Assembly: GCF_000143145.1 (NCBI RefSeq)
Contig: NC_014313.1
Coordinates: forward strand, 930,001-994,000
Source: Hyphomicrobium denitrificans ATCC 51888
GTDB lineage: Bacteria; Pseudomonadota; Alphaproteobacteria; Rhizobiales; Hyphomicrobiaceae
Direction: 5' to 3'
Length of the DNA stretch: 64,000 nucleotides
The number at the start of each line of letters is the position of its first letter. Position 1 is the stretch's first letter. Positions 20,505 to 29,575 of this stretch are shown here, in pieces. Both the position numbers and the translations under genes were made by a program. The notes beneath the pieces were generated by a model. That model worked only from the letters and a program-made list of their open reading frames with translations. It searched no databases and had not been told where the DNA came from.

Positions 20505-23500
20505 TCAACGATCGATCCAATGTTGAAAGTAAACCTGTACGGCGGCAAAGCGTTCTTGCCACGCCCAGCCTTCGTGGAAGGTCTCGAAAATGTGGCGGAG
20601 CTGGTCTTCGGTGAGGCCATAGAGGTGAGCAACCACAGCGTCGAGTTCGTCGATCATTGATTGTTTGTCCTTCGGCGGAAGTGGCCCCCACTCGACTCCG
20701 ACCTTTTTGGCCCATTCGGCAAATCGTTCATCAGGCGCGGCGAGTCGGCCAGCGAGCGCGACTGCGCGTTGCCAGAGTGGGTCTTCACGAGCAGGACGTG
20801 GGATGGGAAGCGGATTGAAAAGGAAGTAGTTTACGTTTCGTTCAACAAATCGTCTCGCGTACCAATCGAGCGAGTAAGACGATAGAATTCCGAGTAGATA
20901 TGCCTCGTCCTTTTGGTCGCCAGACGGCCATAGCAAATATGGAGCCTTATTGGTGAGGAAGACATTTGGTGGAACCAAGCAAGATATGAGGGTGCGAACG
21001 TTTAGCCGGTTGGTTGCATCCCGAAACGCAATACGAGGCGACAAATAGGCTTGAGTTGAGCGATCCTGCCTGTATGGCAGAGGAAACTCGGCGTGAACGC
21101 TATCCCTGGTGCTGCCTCCTGATCGCAATCGCTTGCGATATAGCCACGGCCCCACGATGTCCGGTTCCGCCCACGCATAGTAGGTTGCTGATCCTCCGTC
21201 TGGCGCCCAAAGATTGAACGATCCGCCTTTGAAGATCGGTAGCACTTCAGTCGGACGTTCATCTGCGAAGATCATCAGGTCCTTCTGATTGGTTGCATCA
21301 AGCTCTCTGTCTGGCCGTGCCCGCCAGCTTCCTTCGAATCGCGCATCCAATCTGGGCGAGCGCCTAAGCTGGGTAAAAACGTTGAGGGATAACTCGGCGG
21401 GAAGCAGAGGCAATGACGCTGTATCGTTCCATTCCAAAATCTCTGACGCTGCAAATTCGGCTCCTGAAGTTCTTTGCCCTGCGTCAAAGGCCGCCAAACT
21501 GGCGTATGGGCCTCGAAGCAATAAATTTGCTCGCTCTACGCCTCGAAGGATCGCGAGCAAGGCGAAGGCGTACTGTTCGTGGACCTGCTCAAAAACCCAC
21601 TCGCCCTTGTTGACTAGTAGCGTCAAGTCCGTTGCGGTTGCTGCCGCGAAAAGTGCCGTACGAAAAGCTGCGGAACCCGATGCAAATGTTGCGCTGCGAG
21701 GAAGGACAATGCCTATCGCGCCGCCCTCCTCGATCGACAAATTCCAGAATCGCCACATGAAGGCTTTATAAAAGTCTGGATCGCCGGTCCCCATCCCGGG
21801 GAAGGCACCGGACGTCAGTGCCTTTCGCACTTTCGCCATCGCTTTGACTTCGCCGTCGAGTTGTGCCGCCAGATCAGGTCGGGCGGTGCGCAACGCTACG
21901 CGTTCGCGTTCGAGTTCGGCTTGCGACAGGCCTCGCAACCCAGGAAAATGCCGAGCCCAGAAGGCGTGATCCTCGATGGTGGCTTCCTGCCACGGTGGAT
22001 TCCCCAACAGCACGTCGAAGCCGCTGCGTTTGCGCAAAAACACTTCCGGAAAGGCAATGGGGAAATGGAAAGTCTTTAGCCCTTCCAGCGCTGTAAGAGC
22101 GGCAAAGCGCGCCGGGTGTTTCTGTATGCGGTCCCGATCCGTTTCCCAATTCTCGAACTGATAGCGAATGGTTGGGTCGAGGCGCTGCGCAGCAATGATG
22201 TCGCAAAGCGCCTTAGTGTCCGCAACCGCGACCTTGGCTTCTTCAATAGCGTCGCGTGCGTGCGAAACATCGGCCATTGTAGCGTCAGAGATGTTGGCAA
22301 GTCGCCGCAAATGCTGCGCAGCACGGCCCAACAGGTTGTCGGCATCAACGGGAAATAGCGCCGTGCTGGCCGCCTTAAAGGCCTCGCGGATTTCCGCAAC
22401 CGTCCCAACCCCAACCAGCGCATTGCCATTGACGAGGTTATGGTCAAGCACGCTGAGTGGCAGACCCGGCACAAACGTGTGTATCCAAATGGCAAGTCGG
22501 GCGAGTTCGACAGACAAAGGATTGAGGTCCACGCCATAGATGCATCGCCGAGCAATCAACCTTCGCAGGAGTTGACTATCCTCAAAGGTCATCTGATCGG
22601 CAAGCTCGCCTAGTTGAGCCTTTGCGGCTTCTTTTAGCCGACCCAATTCGTTGCGGATTCCGGCCGTACCCGGCGCTCCTGGCTTTGCTAGATAACCGGT
22701 GAAAGACTTTTCGATGCGGTCTACTGCCGCGACGAGGAAGTGGCCCGACCCCATCGCGATATCGGCAACGCGGAAATCGAAAAATGCTTCCGCCGCGTCT
22801 GCGTCGTCCATGGCGAGAACACGCGCCAGGTGATCATCCAGCGCCGGAACCAGCGCACGATCCAGCAAGTGTTCGACTGCAAAGCTCTTGGTAAAATAAC
22901 TGCCCGATGCCTTGCGCGCGCCCGACATGTCATGGAGGTAGATTTCGCCTTTGCGGACGATAGGCGTTTGCCTACCCTTCGAGGGAATATACGAACCATT
23001 CCGGTCGAGATCGAGATGTTGATCGGCAACCGACAATTCTGATTCGAGCAGTCCTTCGTAGATCGTGCCGAACTCCCGCACCCCCAAGGATCGAAAATCA
23101 ACGGGTTGCAGGCCTTCGCCAACGTCGCTGAGCAGCAGCGCTTTCAGCGCCGGCTCGAAGATTTCATTGGGCAGAGCGATCTTGGCGAGTTCGGCCCCAG
23201 CTGGCGAAATGGCTGGGTCTTTGGTGAACAGTCCGCCATTGTAGGCGGGCACGGAAAGCTCAACGTCACTGACCGAAACCGCATTCCAGATGCGAGCTAC
23301 TTCAGTCCAATGACTGGTGCCCGCCGAAATGGGTGTCACCGCATGCGCGTGTTCGGCGAGTTCCAGAGCCTTCTGTTTCAGCGACCGGCGCCGATAAGCT
23401 TCGCTGTGCCGATAAGGAAGCAAGTCCCTGTCTTCGGCATAGGCCACGAAAAGGAGCCGAAACAGCACGGTGAGTGCCATCCGGTATGTAAGGTCAAGGT

Positions 23501-24524
23501 CGTCAGCCGTTGGCTTCTTAAGCCCCCGGGCCGCCGCGACGCCCTGAGCAAGCAGTGGCATCACATCATTGTAGATTCGATCGCGCAGTCGTGTGGCCAA
23601 GTTCGCGGCAAAGCGCTTTGAGTTGTCGAGAAGGCGTGCAACCGATCCACCGGGTTTAAGCGCATCGGCCGCGAACAGCAGAGGCAGGAAGGCAAGCTGT
23701 TCGTCGGCAAGCAACGTGGTCTGAACTTCGATATAGGTTTCGGATCGGCCTCGACGCCCGACACCGACACCGCCCTTGGTCGGATAGAGCCGCAGGCGAT
23801 CCCCTTGTGTTACCAGCACCCAATCGAGATTCTCCTGATCGGCTTTGGTCAAGGCATAGGAAACCGGTGAGAGATTGCCGAACTTCTGCGAACCCGCCTC
23901 GGGCACTTCCGATCGATCCAGCAAGATCGCTAAGGCCAGGCGCCGATCCGCGCCCTTCAGGACGTGCGTCACGTTATCGAGTTTTTCGACCGAGTAGCCG
24001 AGCCGCCGCAATAGCTCCCGACCTTCCGCGCCATCCTGCAAGATCGTACGCGCGCGTCTGATGTGCCCCTGCCAATCGGGGTGCGTCGGAGCATCTGTGG
24101 TCAGCTCGTGGAGCGCAAAGAGCCCCTCATTGCGGAGCCCCGGTGCCACTGTGTCCAGCGACGGCAGGGCCTGACCTAGGAAGAGCAATGCCGCGTGCCG
24201 ATCGGGCTGCTTCAGCGCCGCGGCACAGAGGCGCTCGATGGTTGCTGCATCTTTGTCAGCGTAGACCGGCAGGCTTTCACCGGACGGCCCGCACAGCCAA
24301 GCGCGCCCACCGCGCAACGCCACCGTGAGCACCGGCGCCGAGCGACCATCGCGACGTTCTTTCCAGGCCTTGAGCAATGTCGCGCTATTCGGCTTGGTGG
24401 GGGACATATAGACCGCTACCTCAAGACCCAACTGGCCGGGGCCGATGAATACGCCATAGGGGACGAGGCCGCTCGCAGTTTGAGCGAGAGGCCTACGGCT
24501 CAAGTCTTCGAGAAATTCCGGCAT
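20505..24524 (-). CDS. Very large Eco57I-class adenine-specific DNA methyltransferase-like protein
   Basis: This 1339-residue protein has a gamma-type N6-adenine methyltransferase core. GSYFT at 541-545 corresponds to the Q/G-x-Y/F-T-P motif, ADIAMGSGHF at 587-596 is AdoMet motif I, YGVDLNP follows near 663, and NPPW at 842-845 is the catalytic motif IV (the usual NPPY with Trp). About 540 residues precede the core and 490 follow it, the latter with the target-recognition look of type IIG and BREX/DISARM methyltransferases. I see no clear PD-(D/E)xK. The start ATG 24524 has no ribosome-binding site and a stop lies three codons upstream, so translation probably depends on the overlapping leader ORF (24493-24567). 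It heads the island operon. Confidence 0.85.
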   Translation of the reverse strand: MPEFLEDLSRRPLAQTASGLVPYGVFIGPGQLGLEVAVYMSPTKPNSATLLKAWKERRDGRSAPVLTVALRGGRAWLCGPSGESLPVYADKDAATIERLCAAALKQPDRHAALLFLGQALPSLDTVAPGLRNEGLFALHELTTDAPTHPDWQGHIRRARTILQDGAEGRELLRRLGYSVEKLDNVTHVLKGADRRLALAILLDRSEVPEAGSQKFGNLSPVSYALTKADQENLDWVLVTQGDRLRLYPTKGGVGVGRRGRSETYIEVQTTLLADEQLAFLPLLFAADALKPGGSVARLLDNSKRFAANLATRLRDRIYNDVMPLLAQGVAAARGLKKPTADDLDLTYRMALTVLFRLLFVAYAEDRDLLPYRHSEAYRRRSLKQKALELAEHAHAVTPISAGTSHWTEVARIWNAVSVSDVELSVPAYNGGLFTKDPAISPAGAELAKIALPNEIFEPALKALLLSDVGEGLQPVDFRSLGVREFGTIYEGLLESELSVADQHLDLDRNGSYIPSKGRQTPIVRKGEIYLHDMSGARKASGSYFTKSFAVEHLLDRALVPALDDHLARVLAMDDADAAEAFFDFRVADIAMGSGHFLVAAVDRIEKSFTGYLAKPGAPGTAGIRNELGRLKEAAKAQLGELADQMTFEDSQLLRRLIARRCIYGVDLNPLSVELARLAIWIHTFVPGLPLSVLDHNLVNGNALVGVGTVAEIREAFKAASTALFPVDADNLLGRAAQHLRRLANISDATMADVSHARDAIEEAKVAVADTKALCDIIAAQRLDPTIRYQFENWETDRDRIQKHPARFAALTALEGLKTFHFPIAFPEVFLRKRSGFDVLLGNPPWQEATIEDHAFWARHFPGLRGLSQAELERERVALRTARPDLAAQLDGEVKAMAKVRKALTSGAFPGMGTGDPDFYKAFMWRFWNLSIEEGGAIGIVLPRSATFASGSAAFRTALFAAATATDLTLLVNKGEWVFEQVHEQYAFALLAILRGVERANLLLRGPYASLAAFDAGQRTSGAEFAASEILEWNDTASLPLLPAELSLNVFTQLRRSPRLDARFEGSWRARPDRELDATNQKDLMIFADERPTEVLPIFKGGSFNLWAPDGGSATYYAWAEPDIVGPWLYRKRLRSGGSTRDSVHAEFPLPYRQDRSTQAYLSPRIAFRDATNRLNVRTLISCLVPPNVFLTNKAPYLLWPSGDQKDEAYLLGILSSYSLDWYARRFVERNVNYFLFNPLPIPRPAREDPLWQRAVALAGRLAAPDERFAEWAKKVGVEWGPLPPKDKQSMIDELDAVVAHLYGLTEDQLRHIFETFHEGWAWQERFAAVQVYFQHWIDR

Positions 24525-24567
24525 GTCGGATCACAAGATGTGCTGCGCTACTTCTAGCGTCTCGCAT
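24493..24567 (-). CDS. 24-codon leader ORF overlapping the methyltransferase start
   Basis: An ideal AAGGAGG (24579-24573) lies five bases before ATG 24567. The frame codes for 24 residues (MRDARSSAAHLVI and so on) and stops at 24493, 31 bases inside the methyltransferase gene in another frame. The large gene has no ribosome-binding site of its own, so ribosomes terminating here could reinitiate at 24524. A further ORF upstream (from 24761) ends in TAATG overlapping this start, so coupling may extend further. No peptide function is proposed. Confidence 0.4.
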   Translation of the reverse strand: MRDARSSAAHLVIRHAGISRRLEP

Positions 24568-24579
24568 TACCGCCTCCTT

Positions 24580-24957
24580 GGGATTCGAGCAACTTTGCGT
24601 GCGTGCCACGATTGTTTTCGAGAATGAACACGTTGGTCGTCGCCATCGACGGCGATTTTCTCGAGATCTGCGCGCTGGGGATCGATTGGCTTTTCGGCTA
24701 TGATTAGTCGCGAATTCTTCAGCAGAAGTGCGCACTTCTCAATTTGACGTTTCTGCCGCAATCAATTCAGCATGTCGACTTGCTTGCCGCCGAGGAGTAG
24801 CTGCCGCCACCGTGTGCAGAGGCGTCTCTCTTGACGTGGTCAATTTATACGCTGATAATATCCTTTGTTGCCATAACTATAAGCGCCACTTCCCGTCTAT
24901 TTTCAACTGCAGCTCAGGTGGTTTCTATCGTTCCCCGTTAGGAGCTAGCGGACGGAT
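24580..24957. other. Region upstream of the island operon
   Basis: It contains a 64-codon minus-strand frame (24761-24567, TTG start) ending at the leader ATG. The peptide includes LEKIAVDGDDQRV and may be real or a fossil. No promoter stands out. The rest, up to the resolvase remnant, shows nothing I recognise. Confidence 0.3.
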
Positions 24958-25535
24958 TTACGCCCCGATAGCTTCGTCACGATCGCGCGCGGCGCGGAGC
25001 CCGCGGAACAACGTCCGCCGCGAAACCTTCAACTGTCGCGCCACTGAGGCCCTTCTCGAAATATCCTTTAGCCTTCGCGGCCATGCCTGGTGTCCATTTC
25101 ACCGGTGCTCCGAAATTTTTTACCGCTCTTCTTCGCGGCTGCGAGGCCGGCACGCGTGCGTTCGACAATGAGATCGCGCTCGAACTGCTCCACCGCCGCC
25201 AACATGTGCAGAACTAAGCGTCCGGTCGAGCCGGAAGTGTCGAGCCCATCGGATACAGTCTTGAATTTGATACCGCGGGCGTTGAGGTCGTCGAGCAACT
25301 TTGAGAGATGCGCGAGGCTGCGACCGATGCGGTCAAGCTTGTAACAGGCGAGCGTGTCGCTCGGCTCTAGCGTGGCGATTGCCTTTGCCAGCTCCGGCCG
25401 GTCGTGGCGCGTGCCTGATGCCTTTTCGATAAAGATGTTCTCCGTTTTGATACCGAGTTCCTTCGCGGCGTCGACTTGCAGCGCGAGATTTTGGTCTCGG
25501 GTCGAAACGCGAGCGTAGAACACGGTTTTTGACAT
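24958..25535 (-). pseudogene. Serine recombinase (resolvase/invertase) with two frameshifts
   Basis: The N-terminal catalytic domain is intact from ATG 25535: YARVSTRDQNLALQ with the Ser nucleophile, KLDRIGRS and the long E-helix. The frame shifts at the A6-T3 run near 25118; the next frame reads KKFGAPVKWTPGMAAKAKGYFEKGLS. A second shift near 25040 leads to VARQLKVSRRTLFRGLRAA, the helix-turn-helix that should end the protein, with a stop at 24958. So the DNA-binding domain is split over three frames. The shortened 155-residue product may still be made but should not bind DNA normally. It marks the inner or distal part of the mobile region. Confidence 0.85.
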
Positions 25536-26008
25536 GTGACGTGCCCTCCTGATTTGGCACTAACTCTTGGCACCTGGTTGGCCCGTCTTCTGGCATCGCT
25601 TATGGCACAGGGTCAAAATCGTTCATTTATGGCAGCGAAACGAAGAGGCCCCCGGTGCGCGCCTACACCGGGGGCGATCGATCCGGTGAATAATGTAACG
25701 AGAAGACCAAGAGTGGCGCTAACCGCCAGCGTCGCATCGATGAAGTAGTTCGGAAACCGGCTTACGTGGGCCGTCTCCCCCACACGATTGAATTTCTCGG
25801 ATCAAGTGATCCGATGAAGTATTTCATGGAGTGGAAGACTCCCACCGAACGGTACAAATCTCCGTACGCAAACCGCGCGGACTCGCAGGGAAACGAGTAG
25901 AGGGCGCTAGACCTTGCTCATCCCAAGTATTGTAGCCGGATTTTACGCATTCAGACCCGCCAGGCGACGAGCGCGAGGATCTGATGGGCTCGCCCGATGC
26001 GGCCGGAA
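25536..26008. other. Gene-poor decayed stretch
   Basis: No complete gene is visible. A hydrophobic minus-strand stretch around 25660-25750 (AVSATLGLLVTLF) has no start with a ribosome-binding site. Base composition is more mixed than in the flanking core genes, as expected for an island margin. Confidence 0.3.
25648..25675. repeat. Perfect 10-base inverted repeat (stem-loop)
   Basis: GCCCCCGGTG (25648-25657) and CACCGGGGGC (25666-25675) form a GC-rich hairpin with an eight-base loop. No T-run follows on either strand, so a classical terminator is unlikely. Confidence 0.5.
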
Positions 26009-26206
26009 TTCCAAATGCAAGTAGAAAAATTCGCGATAGGCAATGGGGAGCGCCGCGATGGCGTTATGAAGCTGCTCTGAATCTACTTTCTCGATGAGCA
26101 TCGTTTCCGGCGAGACTTGCGATCCGATCGCTTCCAGACTCGCTCGCTCAAAGGTGGCATCGCCGTCGGTTGTCACCATGACCTCACCGCGCGCTCGAAA
26201 GCCAAT
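26009..26206 (-). pseudogene. Fragment of an ECF sigma factor
   Basis: Minus-strand translation gives RARGEVMV, then SPETMLIEKVDSEQLH and AIAALPIAYREFFYLHLE, the linker and start of sigma region 4 of ECF factors. After this the frame runs into unrelated sequence, and the helix-turn-helix (GLSYKEIA-like) is missing. Upstream there is no region 2. I read it as a decayed gene. Confidence 0.5.
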
Positions 26207-26331
26207 GGCGGTGACGGGAATAATCCATCGCACCGACGAGTCTGGCTCAGCATTGTTGACGGCAAATCCCCAGGAGGACTTATGTCTCGGCGTCTCAAAC
26301 TCTGCACGGCCTGTGTCGGCATGGCGTGCGC

Positions 26332-26493
26332 CGCTTCTCAGGCGCGGGGCGCAAGCGGGACGCATCTGGAGCGGCGTGGTCTGGCTATCGAACCTTCTGG
26401 CTTAATCGTTTGCGGGCCGTCGAAGAACGTCTCGACACCAACATCGCGGCCGCGGGGACTCAATTTGACGATCTGGTAAAATTCCTATCGTAG
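26332..26493 (+). pseudogene. C-terminal fragment resembling ArsR-type or AHSA1-type tails
   Basis: A frame without a start reads YRTFWLNRLRAVEERLD near its middle and ends at TAG 26493. The F-W-x-x-R-L-x-A-x-E pattern resembles the last helix of ArsR regulators or AHSA1 proteins. The upstream part of the gene is absent. Assignment is weak. Confidence 0.3.
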
Positions 26494-27063
26494 TGAACCC
26501 CGATATAAACATGTCGTCCTGATGTTTGATTGCGCGCATTGCCATGTGTGCACGTCAGCTTCTGGGATCTTGCAACCACGTCGCAATGCCGAGGAAGCGG
26601 AAACCCACCCATTCATGGGCAACGCCACTCGATCGTTGTGGATTCGCGCAGGCTATTTGACGGTGTGCGGACATAGTCGGTTCTTCTACTTTTTCCCAGA
26701 AACCGCCGTTTCGCCGGGACGGAGATATTTGAGGCTCTCCAGATTTCCGTTCTTCCGTAGTTGACGAGCTCTGTTTCAACACGGTGCGCGAATAATTCGA
26801 TACGCGAGCATCTATGTAATCCTACAAGCCACGCCGAGCTTGGACCGCTGCTGAGCGGCGACTGGCGTCGCGAGCACAGTTTCGCTTTCGACCGCCGCAA
26901 ATCGGCACCCTGCATCGATGCGGCAAAATCGGAAACGTTGGACATTTCTCGGCTCCGTATTCTTACGGAAGGTTTCGCACTGAGGCCGCAGTTTGGCCAG
27001 TTGTCAAACAACGACTGCAACAAGGGAAAGGAGTTGGGAAAATTCAGCAATAGGGGGTAACAC
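26494..27063. other. Intergenic region before the porin
   Basis: ORFs on both strands here have poor composition and weak starts. No insertion-sequence ends, direct repeat of the tRNA-Tyr 3' end or RNA gene was found. The porin promoter should lie in the last 200 bases. Confidence 0.3.
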
Positions 27064-28590
27064 GTGAGGCTTTCAGTCATTGTCAGTGCGATAGCGCTTG
27101 GTGGTTTAGCGGCTTCGGCAAATGCCGCAGACCTCGGTGGGGCCAATACGTACGGCGCGTATAGTTCACCCAGTTCGCCGGCCCCTCTCATTGCGAACTT
27201 CTTCGATGGGGCAGCGCCTGGCTCTATGACGGTCGCAGGCATAACCGTCTACGGCGCGGTCGACTACAGTGCCGTTTACAATTCTCACGGTGCGACTCCA
27301 ACTAGCACCCTCTATCAGGGCTCGCTTTACCAAATCTCAAAGATCAGCGGGGGGCCGCAATTCAACGCTACCAATAACGCGATGAGCCAATCGTTCGTTG
27401 GGGTGAAGGCGAACGAAAAGCTTTCTGACCTTTTTGGTATAGACTCGCTGACTGGCTGGTCGTTCATCTCCGATGCTCAAATCGGCTTCGATCCGGCCTG
27501 GGGGGATATTGCCGACGTCTGCAGAACGCTACGTATGAACAACGGCCTCGGCGCCTTTCCCCTCGAGCAGACCGCAAATCTCGATGGCAGCCGTTGTGGC
27601 CAGATCTTCAACGGAGTGCTTTACGGCGGTATTAAAAACAACGACCTCGGCCAGCTGACGTACGGTCGCCACAACTCCCTCTTGAACGACGCGCTCGGTG
27701 CTTATGACCCGGAGGCCGGTTCGTATGCATTCTCGCTGTTCGCTTTCTCGGGAACCGTCGGCGGCGGCGGTGGCGCCACCGAGGATGCACGTTGGAACAA
27801 CTCAATCCGTTATGCAAATACCATCGGCATTTTCCGAGTCGCCGGCATGTACCGGTTCGAAGGGATGGAACAGGGCGGTGACGCTTATTCGGGAAATATT
27901 GGTGTCGATCTCCCTGGTGCCCTCAAGGGCCTGTCGATCGACGGGGTCTATGCCCACTTCAATAATGCCATCGCGGCCAGCAACCTGTCGGCTGGCGACT
28001 GTGCTGCGCTTGCGACCAGTATTGCGGCCTGTCAGCGCCTCGATGTCTTAAGCGCCACTGTATCGGATAACGACGTCTGGTCGATCATGGCCAAGTATAA
28101 TCTCGGCCATTTCGGTTTCGACAACGTCACCGCCATGGGTGGTTACGAGCACATCAATTTTTCTAATCCGGACGGTCAGCTCAATAGCCTGACCACCATC
28201 GGCGATTATCAATTGTTCGCGGGCGACGTGAATTACAACAAGTATCTCACTGACAAGCAGCTCGATCTGTTTTGGTTCGGCGGCAAGTGGGCGATCACGC
28301 CGAAGCTGAGCGCCGCGGCAGCCTGGTATCACTACGATCAGAACACGTTCGTTACGAATTCCGGAACGAGCACCACTGCCTCACACTGCAACGACAAGTT
28401 AGGGACGGCAGCAAGCGGCAACTGCGCCGGTTCGTTCGATTGGGTCAGCGCCTCGCTGGACTATCAATGGACAAAGCGCCTCGACGTCTACGCCGGCGTG
28501 TCGTATTCGCAAGCCGATGACGGCCTGGCCAGCGGCTTCACTTACACCAACACTTGGAACCCTGCCTTTGGCGCTCGCTTCCGCTTCTAG
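27064..28590 (+). CDS. Outer-membrane porin, alphaproteobacterial type
   Basis: This protein has 508 residues from GTG 27064, preceded by a GGGGG-rich ribosome-binding site. A signal peptide (SVIVSAIALGGLAASANA) is cut before ADLGG, the usual mature start of alphaproteobacterial porins. The body alternates beta-strand-like segments (VYGAVDYSAVYNS, LTYGRHNSLLNDALGAYDP) and ends in FGARFRF with the terminal Phe needed for outer-membrane assembly. It should form a 16-stranded trimeric channel for small solutes; selectivity cannot be read from sequence. A terminator follows about 100 bases downstream. It is longer than the porin at 40718 and not closely similar. Confidence 0.9.
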   Translation: MRLSVIVSAIALGGLAASANAADLGGANTYGAYSSPSSPAPLIANFFDGAAPGSMTVAGITVYGAVDYSAVYNSHGATPTSTLYQGSLYQISKISGGPQFNATNNAMSQSFVGVKANEKLSDLFGIDSLTGWSFISDAQIGFDPAWGDIADVCRTLRMNNGLGAFPLEQTANLDGSRCGQIFNGVLYGGIKNNDLGQLTYGRHNSLLNDALGAYDPEAGSYAFSLFAFSGTVGGGGGATEDARWNNSIRYANTIGIFRVAGMYRFEGMEQGGDAYSGNIGVDLPGALKGLSIDGVYAHFNNAIAASNLSAGDCAALATSIAACQRLDVLSATVSDNDVWSIMAKYNLGHFGFDNVTAMGGYEHINFSNPDGQLNSLTTIGDYQLFAGDVNYNKYLTDKQLDLFWFGGKWAITPKLSAAAAWYHYDQNTFVTNSGTSTTASHCNDKLGTAASGNCAGSFDWVSASLDYQWTKRLDVYAGVSYSQADDGLASGFTYTNTWNPAFGARFRF

Positions 28591-28978
28591 AAAGGTGCTC
28601 TGGAGCGGCTAGGGCGGCAACGCTTTCAATCGGCGTGTCGCCCGATCGCAAGTCAAAGCGAAGCTATTGTCAACGATCTCCACTTGCAGCAGGCGCGGCT
28701 CCGGCAGCGCCTGCTTTGTTTTGTACGGGTTTGCACGCCGAGGAACGCGAGTTGGCTTGCGCCGGCTGCTTTTTGGCTCGCGGGAAATTGCCACCGTATT
28801 TCTGCGGATGTGTTTGTGCGTGCGTCGAAGGGCGGAAGGAAGCGAGCGGAATAACGCTCTTCAATCATACCAACTAAATTTAGCGGCGATGCAGATCCAA
28901 TAGCGCGGACGTGAACTGCATCCACGCCGCTGGATCCTTGCGCATCGAACCGAGCAACTCCGGACAGGGATTATCGCG
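28591..28978. other. Intergenic region after the porin
   Basis: It holds the terminator at 28688 and otherwise only shadow frames. The promoter for the tandem secreted-protein genes is expected in the last 100 bases. Confidence 0.3.
28688..28722 (+). terminator. Intrinsic terminator
   Basis: AGCAGGCGC (28688-28696) pairs with GCGCCTGCT (28707-28715), followed by TTGTTTT. It is about 100 bases after the porin stop. Confidence 0.8.
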
Positions 28979-29263
28979 ATGTTTAAGCTTCCCGTCGCCG
29001 CCTCAATATCACTTCTCGCGCTAGGTTTCGCAACTGCCGCAAGTGCTCAAGGTCGATGCGACGGCGACTTCCAGATGGTCAACGGAAGCTGGGTTGCCAC
29101 GAGATATTGCCAACGCGCAGCGGCAGAACGCGTCGCGCGCGCCGACCACGAGCACATCACTCACCACACGGTGCGTCAGGGCGACGAAACGCCGGAAGAG
29201 TTTTGCCGCTGGCATAACGCCGAAATCGAAACGTACAGCTACTGCGCTAGCTACAACGACTGA
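28979..29263 (+). CDS. Small secreted Cys-containing protein, tandem paralogue 1
   Basis: The 94-residue protein has a signal peptide (VAASISLLALGFATAASA) and a mature part with four cysteines: RCDGDF, RYCQR, EEFCRW and YCASY. It shares the pattern CDGDF-x(6-7)-G-W/S-W-V-A-T, TPEEFCR and C-x-SY-x-D with the next gene, so the two arose by tandem duplication. Two disulfides in the periplasm are likely. I do not recognise the family. The pair lies between a porin and a two-component system. Confidence 0.7.
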   Translation: MFKLPVAASISLLALGFATAASAQGRCDGDFQMVNGSWVATRYCQRAAAERVARADHEHITHHTVRQGDETPEEFCRWHNAEIETYSYCASYND

Positions 29264-29287
29264 TCCAGTAGTCATGTGAAGATCGAT

Positions 29288-29575
29288 ATGAAACTCATTC
29301 TGAGAGCAGGCGCGGTCGGCCTGATCGTTGCTGCTTTGACGGAATTGACTTCAGCGCAAGCAAGATCGCTCTGCGATGGAGATTTCGAGCGAATGGCGGG
29401 CGGTTGGGTCGCGACAACCCGCTGCCAGGAGTATGAGGCTGCCAGGGTGGCGAGAGAAATGCACCAACACCTGACGAATAGAGACTCGTCGTCCAGAGAT
29501 GTGACCCCGGAAGAATTTTGCCGTGGCAATAACGATATCAGGGTTTCAACCTTCTGCGGCTCTTACAAAGATTAA
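29288..29575 (+). CDS. Small secreted Cys-containing protein, tandem paralogue 2
   Basis: This protein has 95 residues from ATG 29288 (GTG 29276 is in frame but adds four residues before the signal peptide). The signal peptide LILRAGAVGLIVAALTELTSAQA is followed by LCDGDFERMAGGWVATTRC, TPEEFCRG and TFCGSYKD, matching the upstream paralogue with all four cysteines conserved. Only 24 bases separate the two genes, so they are probably co-transcribed. The stop overlaps the convergent regulator gene by four bases. Confidence 0.7.
   Translation: MKLILRAGAVGLIVAALTELTSAQARSLCDGDFERMAGGWVATTRCQEYEAARVAREMHQHLTNRDSSSRDVTPEEFCRGNNDIRVSTFCGSYKD

Noticed and set aside
15499..24524. Calling the island operon class 1 DISARM
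   Set aside because: Methyltransferase and SNF2 helicase fit, but drmA, drmB and drmC are not in the window and the HNH-DGQHR gene is not part of DISARM as I know it.
15499..24524. Calling the operon BREX or a Dnd phosphorothioation system
   Set aside because: No PglZ, BrxC/BrxL or DndC/D/E-like genes are present; the PglX-like look and DGQHR motif alone do not suffice.
24525..27063. A distal attachment site (repeat of the tRNA-Tyr 3' end)
   Set aside because: I looked for the CCCTCTCCACCA-type end by eye and found none; the island boundary is therefore left open.
26613..27242. A 209-codon minus-strand frame before and into the porin
   Set aside because: It overlaps the porin start region, has poor composition and shows no domain.
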